In this document: piece after piece, positions 1-6,224 of the stretch
How the letters are laid out: each line of letters opens with the position of its first letter
Position numbering within the stretch: the first letter of the stretch is position 1
Notes under the pieces: generated by a model
What the model was told of the DNA's origin: nothing
What the model saw: only the letters and a program-made list of their open reading frames with translations
Database searches by the model: none
From: Planctomycetaceae bacterium UBA969
Lineage (GTDB): Bacteria; Planctomycetota; Planctomycetia; Gemmatales; Gemmataceae
Assembly (NCBI GenBank): GCA_002303765.1
Contig: DBCB01000338.1
Location: 6,409-13,122 of the forward strand
Length of the DNA: 6,714 nucleotides
Direction of reading: 5' to 3'
Translations under genes and position numbers: made by a program

Positions 1-850
1 GAAAAAGAATTTTGGTAAAGGCTTATCGTCCTCTTGGAAATTGATTCAGCGAATACGGGCGCTAAATCCCACCTTGACAATCGACCTACAGTGCTTGCTT
101 CGCACCGGAATTCTTACCCGACTGAGCGGAGCACCTATAAGGATCGGCCTTGAAGATTGTAGAGAAGGCTCAAGTTATTTTTATACCCATCTCGTTAATT
201 ACCCATCCAAGGGGATGCATGCAGTTGAAAGGTATTGGGAGGCAGCAAAATTTCTTGGATGTAAGGGAGAAATCCCGCATGCTTCTTTTCCGGTTGATGA
301 AACCGAAAAGGCAAATATCCTTAAATTGATTTCCCTCATGCCCAAACCCTGGATTGGTTGTTGCCCGGGAGCGAGATGGCTTACCAAGCAATGGCCCTCA
401 AGTTACTATTCCAAGGTATTACAAAAGGCACAATCAGAGACATCGGGAAGTATCATTCTTTTTGGCGGTAATGATGACAACAAAAACGCGTCAGAAATTG
501 CAGCCTTGCTTGCGCCCGGAACTCCTGTAATAAATCTTGCGGGCAAAACTTCTCTTCGTGGCCTTATTGCTGTAATTTCCCAAATGGATTTCGTTTTTTC
601 GAACGATACGGGCCCTTTACATATTGCTGTTGCTCAGGAAAAAAATATTATTGCGCCTTTTCTTTGCACCAAGGTTGAATGGAATGGCCCATATGGCCAA
701 TTCCATAATACTGTTTCAACCTCCGTAAAGTGCAAAGGCAGCTACCTTACCAAATGCCCTAAAATGATTTGCCTCGATGATCTTGTCCCTGAAAAAATGT
801 TTCCTCTGGTAGAAAGTACGATTCAAGCATGGAAAGTCAGCAAAACTTAA
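1..850 (+). CDS. Glycosyltransferase family 9 (heptosyltransferase-like), 5'-truncated
   Basis: This encodes the C-terminal part of a GT9 enzyme, the family of ADP-heptose:LPS heptosyltransferases (WaaF/WaaC/WaaQ), which add sugars to lipopolysaccharide core on the cytoplasmic face of the inner membrane. The frame is open from base 2, and the residues before the TTG at 41 (ending 'GLSSSWKLIQ') continue the family pattern up to 'DLQCLLRTG'. The gene therefore starts upstream of the window, and the TTG is not the start. About 282 residues are visible of a usual 340-350. Seen motifs, numbered from the TTG: 'RLSGAPIRIG' (27-36), donor-site 'PGARWLTKQWP' (109-119), and the family signature 'SNDTGPLHIA' (187-196). 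A cysteine-bearing tail (C231, C239, C244) follows, as in heptosyltransferases. The usual 'GPTDP' before 'GPYG' is replaced by 'CTKVEWN'. Its 3' end overlaps maf. Family assignment is secure; the sugar donor and acceptor are not determinable. Confidence 0.9.
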   Translation, partial: KKNFGKGLSSSWKLIQRIRALNPTLTIDLQCLLRTGILTRLSGAPIRIGLEDCREGSSYFYTHLVNYPSKGMHAVERYWEAAKFLGCKGEIPHASFPVDETEKANILKLISLMPKPWIGCCPGARWLTKQWPSSYYSKVLQKAQSETSGSIILFGGNDDNKNASEIAALLAPGTPVINLAGKTSLRGLIAVISQMDFVFSNDTGPLHIAVAQEKNIIAPFLCTKVEWNGPYGQFHNTVSTSVKCKGSYLTKCPKMICLDDLVPEKMFPLVESTIQAWKVSKT

Positions 851-1425
851 TCCTTGGAAGTTCTTCTCCTTCAAGAATCGAACTTCTGAAAAGAATTTTC
901 AGCACTTTTGAAATAATTAAACCAGATATTGAAGAACCTTCCTCGGGTTTTTCATCTCCAAGAGAACAAGTTGCTGTCATTTCTTGGTTAAAAGGCCAGG
1001 AAGTAAGTTTGCAAGTTAAACAAGGCATAATTATTGCAGCCGATACCATCGGATGGATAGACGGTAAACCTCTGCTAAAACCTATAGACCGGGAAGACGC
1101 CAAAGACATGATTTCTAGGATGTCTGGTCGGAACCACGAATTATGGACCGGGGTGGTTCTTTGGCATAAACCAACAAATTTACAATTGTGCTGGCAGGAA
1201 CAGTCCATTGTTTCGTTTAAGAAAGTATCGCCTCCAGAAATTGAGCATTACCTCGAAACAAGGTCTTGGAAAAATCACTCCGGATCTTATGCCATCGAGG
1301 AAGAAAATGATCCTTGGGTACAAATATCGCAGGGTTCAATAACAAATGTCATTGGCTTGCCTCTAGAAAGCCTTTTATTTAATCTAGAAAAGTTCAAAAA
1401 TATGGTCGCAATCGATCACATTTAA
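829..1425 (+). CDS. maf: Maf-family nucleotide pyrophosphatase
   Basis: Maf proteins are cytoplasmic nucleoside-triphosphate pyrophosphatases that hydrolyse non-canonical or modified NTPs (and in some members dTTP/UTP) to the monophosphate. They were first described as septum-formation inhibitors. The 198-residue length is typical. Seen motifs: N-terminal 'LILGSSSPSRIELL' (7-20), 'PDIEE' (32-36), catalytic-base region 'AADTIG' (70-75), 'GKPLLKP' (79-85), 'MSGRNHELWTGVVL' (98-111), 'GSYAIEE' (152-158) and 'SITNVIGLPLESL' (170-182). The ATG is well placed because Maf proteins begin a few residues before the first motif. The start lies inside the GT9 gene, so translation may be coupled; no clear Shine-Dalgarno is visible. 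Three usually conserved positions differ: the Arg after 'SP' is Ser15, the Lys of 'LAxxKA' appears lost, and the Gln of 'YxIQG' is Glu157. Substrate class (YhdE- or YceF-like) cannot be set from this. Confidence 0.9.
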   Translation: MESQQNLILGSSSPSRIELLKRIFSTFEIIKPDIEEPSSGFSSPREQVAVISWLKGQEVSLQVKQGIIIAADTIGWIDGKPLLKPIDREDAKDMISRMSGRNHELWTGVVLWHKPTNLQLCWQEQSIVSFKKVSPPEIEHYLETRSWKNHSGSYAIEEENDPWVQISQGSITNVIGLPLESLLFNLEKFKNMVAIDHI

Positions 1426-1510
1426 TTATGATCCTAATTTTTGCCTGTTACCATCTTGGAAAGATTGGGCTTTAGCCGTAAAAAGTTTATGTGGGAATCT
1501 TCTTTCAGTA

Positions 1511-1517
1511 AAGGGAG
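1511..1517 (+). promoter_or_regulatory. Probable carA ribosome binding site
   Basis: AAGGGAG lies 13 bases before the ATG at 1531. It is a good anti-16S match but the spacing is longer than the usual 5-9. No alternative in-frame start lies closer, so with the protein homology it favours 1531 over the upstream TTG (1441) or ATG (1489). Confidence 0.45.
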
Positions 1518-1530
1518 CTACAATCAACTC

Positions 1531-2637
1531 ATGCTTGCAAAACTAGCCTTAGAAGATGGGACTGTTTTTACCGGCAAAGGATTTGGTGCCCAGGTTGAAT
1601 CTACTGGTGAAGTAGTATTTAACACTAGCATGACTGGCTATCAGGAGGTTATCACAGATCCATCCTATAAAGGCCAGATTGTAACCATGACTTACCCTTT
1701 GATTGGTAATTACGGGGTTAATCATGAAGATGTCGAATCGAATTCTCCTCAGGTTGAAGGGTTCGTGGTTCGAGAATTAACAAAAATACCCAGTAATTAT
1801 CGTTCGACCAATGATTTAAGCCACTATTTACAAAAAGCGGGGATTTGCGGTATCGAGGGGATTGATACTAGAGCTTTAGTTAGAAGGATCCGTATTCGGG
1901 GTGCAATGAAAGGTGTCCTTTCTTGCATTGAAATGGACAACAAAAAGCTAGTTCAAAAGGCAATTTCAAGTTCAACGATGGCTGGTGCAGATCTTGCGCA
2001 ATTAGTAATGCCAAAGGCTAGATCAACTTGGAAAGAAGGTTTTACCTGCTCTTTAGTCACTTATCTAACTCCAACTAAACCAACTCACCATGTGGTTGCT
2101 TTAGATTACGGCATGAAGCAAAATATATTAAGGTGTTTGGTTCAAATTGGATGTAAAGTAACTGTGCTTCCGGGGAATTGCACATCGCAAGATGTTCTTG
2201 ATCAAAATCCAGACGGGATTTTTCTTTCCAACGGCCCCGGAGATCCCGCCGCTGTGACCTATGCACACAAGACTATTTCCGAGCTCATAGGCAAAAAACC
2301 TATTTTTGGCATTTGCCTTGGGCACCAATTAATAGCTCACGCTTGCGGTGCAAGCACCTTCAAATTAAAATTTGGTCATCGTGGTTCAAACCAACCAGTA
2401 TTAAATCTATCTAGCCAAAAAGTCGAAATAACCTCACAAAACCATGGTTTCGCAGTTGGTATGGATACGTTGCCAAAAAGCCTTGAACCTACCCACATCA
2501 ATCTTAATGATAATACTCTCGAAGGCATGAAACATAAAACACTGCCATTAATGAGTGTCCAATATCACCCCGAATCATCTGCAGGGCCCCACGATAGCAG
2601 CTATTTATTTGAATCATTTCGTGATATGATGGGTTAA
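1531..2637 (+). CDS. carA: Carbamoyl-phosphate synthase small (glutaminase) subunit
   Basis: CarA hydrolyses glutamine and channels ammonia to the large subunit CarB, which makes carbamoyl phosphate from bicarbonate and ATP for pyrimidine and arginine synthesis. The 368-residue product matches the usual 360-380. The N-terminal CPSase domain shows 'LALEDGTVFTGKGFGA' (4-19), 'VVFNTSMTGYQEVITDPSY' and 'GIEGIDTRALVRRIR'. The C-terminal class I glutamine amidotransferase domain shows 'SNGPGDP' (233-239), the nucleophile elbow 'GICLGHQ' with Cys262, and 'QYHPE' with His346 and Glu348. The triad is complete and evenly offset by seven from E. coli Cys269/His353/Glu355. I chose ATG 1531 because family members begin with this 'LxLEDG' stretch. 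The frame is open 30 codons further to a TTG at 1441, but that extension does not resemble CarA. An AAGGGAG precedes the start. No carB follows, so the large subunit must be encoded elsewhere. No PyrR attenuator or arginine operator was recognised. Confidence 0.96.
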   Translation: MLAKLALEDGTVFTGKGFGAQVESTGEVVFNTSMTGYQEVITDPSYKGQIVTMTYPLIGNYGVNHEDVESNSPQVEGFVVRELTKIPSNYRSTNDLSHYLQKAGICGIEGIDTRALVRRIRIRGAMKGVLSCIEMDNKKLVQKAISSSTMAGADLAQLVMPKARSTWKEGFTCSLVTYLTPTKPTHHVVALDYGMKQNILRCLVQIGCKVTVLPGNCTSQDVLDQNPDGIFLSNGPGDPAAVTYAHKTISELIGKKPIFGICLGHQLIAHACGASTFKLKFGHRGSNQPVLNLSSQKVEITSQNHGFAVGMDTLPKSLEPTHINLNDNTLEGMKHKTLPLMSVQYHPESSAGPHDSSYLFESFRDMMG

Positions 2638-2665
2638 TTCAAGACTCAGAAGCATTTGGAATAAA

Positions 2666-3649
2666 ATGAAAACGACCATATTAATCGCATTGTTTTTTAT
2701 GGTGGTAGATTGTGTATCCCAGTTAAATGCAGGCACTTTTATAGAAGAGCAGGGCTCTTTTGTAGTTGGCTCCAAGCCCGAATCTCCAAAAACACCCGAA
2801 ATCTATCACCTCAAAAAAGCTGAACTCAAGTATATCTTAAAACCAAAACATCAGCTTCCAGTTTCTAGTGTGGATGTATTTACCCTTACTTTTCCATCCC
2901 TGATAACGACTCCTTTTCCAGAAAACAACATGGTCTATGCAGAATATTATGTGCCTAGAAATTTAAAAACATTCCCTGCCACTGTTGTTCTTGATATTAC
3001 AGGTGGTGATCAATCATTATCCCGCACTATTTCCTCTTATCTTGCCTCGAGGGGAATTGGATGCCTTTTTGTTCAAATGGCTTATTATGGCCCTAGGAGA
3101 CCCCTTGAAAGCAAAGTTCGCCTGCTATCTCCGGATATCAAACATACCCTCAAAGCCATCCAGCAAACCGTCTTGGATATTCGATCTGCGATTGCTTGGC
3201 TTGAACAACGCAACGATGTCGATAAGACCAGACTTGGAATTACTGGTACCAGTTTGGGAAGCATGATCGGTGCCCTTAGCGCTGAAATGGAACCATCGGT
3301 CACCAAAGTTGTTGTTCTTTTAGGGGGTGGCGGATTAATTGAGGGGTATTATGATCACCCTCAAGCGCTTATTGTTAGAAAAGCTTTCGAGTTATTTGGG
3401 GGCACAAAAAAACAACTTGTTGATCTTCTTGCCCCTGTAGATCCTTTAACTCATGCAGAAAACCTTAAAACTAAGCAACTTTTACAAATCGCTGGCAGAA
3501 ACGATGTTATTGTTCCCCCCATAATGGCGCAAGCACTTTGGGAAAAAAGCGGAAAACAACAAATCCAATGGTATGACTGCGGGCATTACACAGCAGCGTT
3601 TTACTTTTTTGACGCTCTAAATCTAATTGCTCAACACCTAAAAAAGTAA
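2666..3649 (+). CDS. Probable exported alpha/beta hydrolase
   Basis: A 327-residue serine hydrolase of the alpha/beta fold, in the broad dienelactone hydrolase/acetyl-xylan esterase-like group; the substrate is unknown. The N-terminus looks like a Sec signal: Lys2, a hydrophobic run at 5-14, then a plausible cleavage after 'LNA' (20-22). The core is interrupted by Asp15, and Cys16 lacks a proper lipobox, so a lipoprotein is unlikely. The likely catalytic triad is Ser196 in 'GTSLGS', Asp280 in 'GRNDVIVPP' and His307 in 'DCGHYTA', in the canonical order and spacing. The strand 'TVVLDITGG' (about 104-112) may supply oxyanion-hole backbone. 'GGGGLIEGYYDHPQA' (about 217-231) forms part of a cap-like insertion. 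The start has a weak GGA at 2658-2660, and the gap to carA is 28 bases, so co-transcription is likely. The fold call is strong. Export is probable; esterase, peptidase or other activity is open. Confidence 0.85.
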   Translation: MKTTILIALFFMVVDCVSQLNAGTFIEEQGSFVVGSKPESPKTPEIYHLKKAELKYILKPKHQLPVSSVDVFTLTFPSLITTPFPENNMVYAEYYVPRNLKTFPATVVLDITGGDQSLSRTISSYLASRGIGCLFVQMAYYGPRRPLESKVRLLSPDIKHTLKAIQQTVLDIRSAIAWLEQRNDVDKTRLGITGTSLGSMIGALSAEMEPSVTKVVVLLGGGGLIEGYYDHPQALIVRKAFELFGGTKKQLVDLLAPVDPLTHAENLKTKQLLQIAGRNDVIVPPIMAQALWEKSGKQQIQWYDCGHYTAAFYFFDALNLIAQHLKK

Positions 3650-3678
3650 GTGTCCTGTATTTCATAGCCCAATAACAA

Positions 3679-3709
3679 CAAAACCCCTGGGTATTAGCCA
3701 AGGGTTTTG
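3679..3709. terminator. Bidirectional rho-independent terminator
   Basis: An inverted repeat pairs 3679-3690 with 3698-3709 around a seven-base loop (3691-3697). The arms are CAAAACCCcTGG and CCAaGGGTTTTG, with one C-A mismatch (3687/3701). The outer AAAA/TTTT gives a U-run on either strand. It sits between the convergent ends of the hydrolase gene (3649) and typA (3741), so it can stop transcription from both sides. On the minus strand the T-rich stretch continues past the stem (GGTTTTGTTGTTATT), so it may work best for typA. Confidence 0.8.
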
Positions 3710-3740
3710 AATCAATAATTCTGTAGGTAGAATTAAATCG

Positions 3741-5555
3741 TTAACTGCTTCGGTTCGATCTTTTACGTTCGTTTTCTTTGAGGTAAATCTTCCTCAATCG
3801 AATCGCCTTGGGTGTTATTTCAACCAACTCATCCTCTTCAATGTACTCAAGGGCAAGTTCCAAAGTTAGAGCACGGGGTGGTTTAATCACAGAAACTCCA
3901 TCAGAACCTGTAGCACGCATATTGGTCAGCTTTTTCTCACGACAGATATTCACAGGAAGATCATTATCCCTGCAATGCTCGCCTAATACCTGACCTTCGT
4001 AAACTTCGCTTCCTGGGGGCACAAACAATGTTCCCCTAGGTTGAATCATGTCAATCGCATAAGGAGTTGCTCTACCGGTATCGGTCGAAATAAGCACACC
4101 GTTTGCTCTTTTAGGTACACCGCCCTTTACAGGTTGGTAATCGTAAAAGTTATGGTGCACAATGGCTTCGCCGCTGGTGCCTGTCATTAAACGAGTTCTT
4201 AAGCCAATAAGGCCCCTAGCCGGGATAAGAAACTCAATATGGGTCATTGCGCCACGACCATCCATTTTCAAACATTCCCCCCTACGATTACCTACAAGTT
4301 CCATCACGGTACCAACAGAAGAGGGTGGGGTTTCAATCACGAGAAATTCTACAGGTTCCAATTCAACGCCATCAACTATCTTGTTAATAACCCGTGGTTT
4401 CCCAACTGATATTTCAAACCCTTCACGCCTCATGTTTTCAAGGAGAATTGAAAGATGAAGCAAGCCACGCCCAGAAACATGAAACTCATCTTTTTTAATT
4501 TCGTCAGCAACAACTCGCAAGGCAACATTCGATTGAAGTTCTTTGAAAAGCCTATCACGCAATTGCCTGCTAGTTACATAAGTGCCTTCTTGGCCCACAA
4601 AGGGGGAATCGTTAATTCGAAAAACCATACTAAGCGTTGGTTCATCAACCGTAATAATTGGTAATGCAACAGGATTAGTAACACAGGCAATCGTGTCACC
4701 AATATCGACATCCTCTAACCCAATCAATGCACAAATATCGCCAGCACTACAATCATTTGCTTCAATTCTTCCCAATCGATCAAAGGTAAACAATTGGGTG
4801 ACTGTATCTTCAACTTTAGTACCATCGGTTTTTAAATGAGCAATACGCTGACCTTTACGAATTTTTCCTGCAAAAATCTTACCAATGGCGATTCTTCCAG
4901 TAAATTCGCTGAAATCGAGGGTAACCACCAACATTTGTAACGGGGCTTCCATGTCCACATCAGGAGCAGGAACATACTTTAAAATCGCATCAAATAATGG
5001 TTTAAAGTCTACAGGTGGAATGCTCATGTCGCTGGTGGAAATCCCTTCCCGACCGGAAGCATAAATAGTCATGAAATCCAAAGCCTTTTCGTCGGCATCA
5101 AGTTCCACGAATAAATCGAAGATGCCATTAAGGACCTCATCAATTCGCGCATCTGGACGGTCAATTTTGTTGATCACAACAATTGGCCTTAATCCACACT
5201 CAAACGCTTTTCGCAATACGAATCGCGTTTGTGGCATTACGCCTTCTGCGGAATCAACCAGAAGCAAAACACCGTCCGCCATTTTCAATACACGCTCAAC
5301 TTCGCCGCCGAAGTCCGCATGCCCGGGCGTGTCCATTAAATTAATTTTCGTATCGCCAATTTTTAATGCGATGTTCTTGGCAAGAATGGTAATTCCACGT
5401 TCTTTTTCCAAGTCGTTGGAGTCAAGGATGCAAACGCCCTTTAACTCACTATCTCGAAACATGCCCGATTGTTTTAGCATCTGATCGACCAAAGTCGTCT
5501 TACCATGATCAACGTGGGCTATAATGGCAAGATTTCGAATGTCATTGCGAATCAT
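3741..5555 (-). CDS. typA: Translational GTPase TypA/BipA
   Basis: TypA (BipA) is a ribosome-binding GTPase related to EF-G and LepA, known for roles in 50S subunit assembly, cold growth and stress adaptation. Using ATG 5555 the product is 604 residues, the normal length. G domain: G1 'AHVDHGKTT' (13-21), G2 'KERGITI', G3 'DTPGHADF' (75-82), G4 'NKID' (129-132), G5 region 'YASGREG'. Next come an EF-Tu-like domain II (from about 208), an EF-G III-like domain ('SPFVGQEGTYVTSRQLRDR'), a domain V-like part ('PVEFLVIETPP') and the BipA-specific C-terminal domain with 'KKLTNMRATGSDG' and 'YIEEDELVEITPKAIRLRK'. All key residues are present. A TTG five codons upstream (5570) is an alternative start, but the family begins close to 'MIxxLRNIAIIAHVDHGK', favouring the ATG; neither start has a strong Shine-Dalgarno. 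It is transcribed divergently from sixA. Confidence 0.97.
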   Translation of the reverse strand: MIRNDIRNLAIIAHVDHGKTTLVDQMLKQSGMFRDSELKGVCILDSNDLEKERGITILAKNIALKIGDTKINLMDTPGHADFGGEVERVLKMADGVLLLVDSAEGVMPQTRFVLRKAFECGLRPIVVINKIDRPDARIDEVLNGIFDLFVELDADEKALDFMTIYASGREGISTSDMSIPPVDFKPLFDAILKYVPAPDVDMEAPLQMLVVTLDFSEFTGRIAIGKIFAGKIRKGQRIAHLKTDGTKVEDTVTQLFTFDRLGRIEANDCSAGDICALIGLEDVDIGDTIACVTNPVALPIITVDEPTLSMVFRINDSPFVGQEGTYVTSRQLRDRLFKELQSNVALRVVADEIKKDEFHVSGRGLLHLSILLENMRREGFEISVGKPRVINKIVDGVELEPVEFLVIETPPSSVGTVMELVGNRRGECLKMDGRGAMTHIEFLIPARGLIGLRTRLMTGTSGEAIVHHNFYDYQPVKGGVPKRANGVLISTDTGRATPYAIDMIQPRGTLFVPPGSEVYEGQVLGEHCRDNDLPVNICREKKLTNMRATGSDGVSVIKPPRALTLELALEYIEEDELVEITPKAIRLRKIYLKENERKRSNRSS

Positions 5556-5570
5556 CTCTGAATTATCCAA

Positions 5571-5697
5571 TCTTGGTTCATTGTTCTTATCTACATCAAA
5601 AAGAAATTATAGATAATACTGCATGGAACTGCCCACCCCAATGCGAAGTGAATAAGATGAAATAATCAAAAAGATGGTATATAAAGGCATATTAAAT
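5571..5697. other. Divergent intergenic region between typA and sixA
   Basis: This is the spacer between two divergent genes and must hold the promoters for both unless transcripts enter from outside. It is A+T-rich, especially at 5590-5620 and 5650-5700. On the + strand TATATAAA (5678-5685) is a possible -10 for sixA, but it has no matching -35 and would leave a leader of only about 20 bases. ATTATAGATAAT (5606-5617) is a near-palindrome, five of six positions symmetric, that overlaps the typA -10. No riboswitch, small ORF or longer repeat was recognised. Confidence 0.5.
5606..5611 (-). promoter_or_regulatory. Candidate typA promoter -10 element
   Basis: The minus strand reads TATAAT exactly at 5611-5606, about 50 bases before the typA ATG, a normal distance for a promoter with a 40-45 base leader. 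No good TTGACA-like -35 is found 16-18 bases upstream, so the call rests on the -10 and location only. The match could be chance in this A+T-rich intergenic region. Confidence 0.35.
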
Positions 5698-5703
5698 AAG
5701 AGG
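5698..5703 (+). promoter_or_regulatory. sixA ribosome binding site
   Basis: AAGAGG is followed by five bases and then the ATG at 5709. This decides between the adjacent in-frame TTG (5706), which would be only two bases away, and the ATG in favour of the ATG. It is the best-spaced Shine-Dalgarno in the window. Confidence 0.65.
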
Positions 5704-5708
5704 TTTTG

Positions 5709-6200
5709 ATGAAAATTTTAGTGATTCGACATGCAGAAGCCCTAGATACAAACGGGAACTCCATTCGCACAGATTTCGACCGCCCCCTTAGTGAAAAGGG
5801 CATAAAACAAGCAATTAGGCTTAAAAAGGGGCTTCTAAAAGCTAACTTTTTACCTGAAATAGTCCTTTCAAGCCCCCTTATCCGAACCAGCCAAACCTCA
5901 AAATTAGTTTTCCCTGAAGTTTTTACTGAAAATAAATCTTTTTTTGAAAGATCAGAGCTTAAACCTGGTGCGCATCCAGAAATCATCTGCAAAATTATTA
6001 AAGAATATAATCCAAAGTCCATCGCCCTCGTTGGCCACATGCCCGATGTTGGAGTTTTTGTCAGTTGGCTGATCGGTGCTTCCGGGGCAAACATCGAAAT
6101 GGAAAAATGTGGAGCAGCTTTATTAGAACTCCATGGTTTACCCCGCGAAGGGACAGGAAGGTTAAGATGGCTGGTTGGCCCGGAATGGAAATACAGATAG
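5709..6200 (+). CDS. sixA: Phosphohistidine phosphatase SixA
   Basis: SixA-type proteins are small cytoplasmic members of the histidine phosphatase (phosphoglycerate mutase-like) superfamily that remove phosphate from phosphohistidine, for example on HPt domains of histidine kinases or on PTS proteins. The 163-residue product matches the family. Seen: catalytic 'RHAEA' with Arg7 and phospho-accepting His8, 'RPLSEKG' (25-31), 'SSPLIRTSQT' with Arg59 (54-63), and 'LVGHMPDVG' with second catalytic His110 (107-115). Further support is the C-terminal 'GAALLEL', where SixA proteins often have 'GSAxxL'. Arg and His catalytic residues are all present, so it should be active. It stands alone, divergent from typA and ending 24 bases before the convergent trpD end. 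No histidine kinase is in the window, so the target is unknown. A broader histidine phosphatase is the main alternative. Confidence 0.9.
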   Translation: MKILVIRHAEALDTNGNSIRTDFDRPLSEKGIKQAIRLKKGLLKANFLPEIVLSSPLIRTSQTSKLVFPEVFTENKSFFERSELKPGAHPEIICKIIKEYNPKSIALVGHMPDVGVFVSWLIGASGANIEMEKCGAALLELHGLPREGTGRLRWLVGPEWKYR

Positions 6201-6224
6201 GTATTTAAACGAATCAACAACTTC

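Noticed and set aside
41..43. TTG as start of the GT9 gene
   Set aside because: The frame stays open to the window edge and the upstream residues match the family, so the real start is outside the window.
1462..1482. GGCT-TT-AGCC mini-hairpin upstream of carA as an attenuator
   Set aside because: The stem is only four base pairs with a two-base loop and no following T-run, so it is not a credible terminator or PyrR site.
2669..2713. Lipoprotein signal in the hydrolase (Cys16)
   Set aside because: The residues before Cys16 are 'VVD', which is not a lipobox; a type I signal cleavage after 'LNA' fits better.
5071..5484. Open frame of 137 codons on the + strand inside typA
   Set aside because: It is Ser/Thr/Arg-rich, as expected from antisense reading of the conserved GTPase domain, and lies wholly within typA.
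5568..5570. TTG as typA start
   Set aside because: The ATG five codons downstream fits the family N-terminus better and no strong ribosome site supports the TTG.
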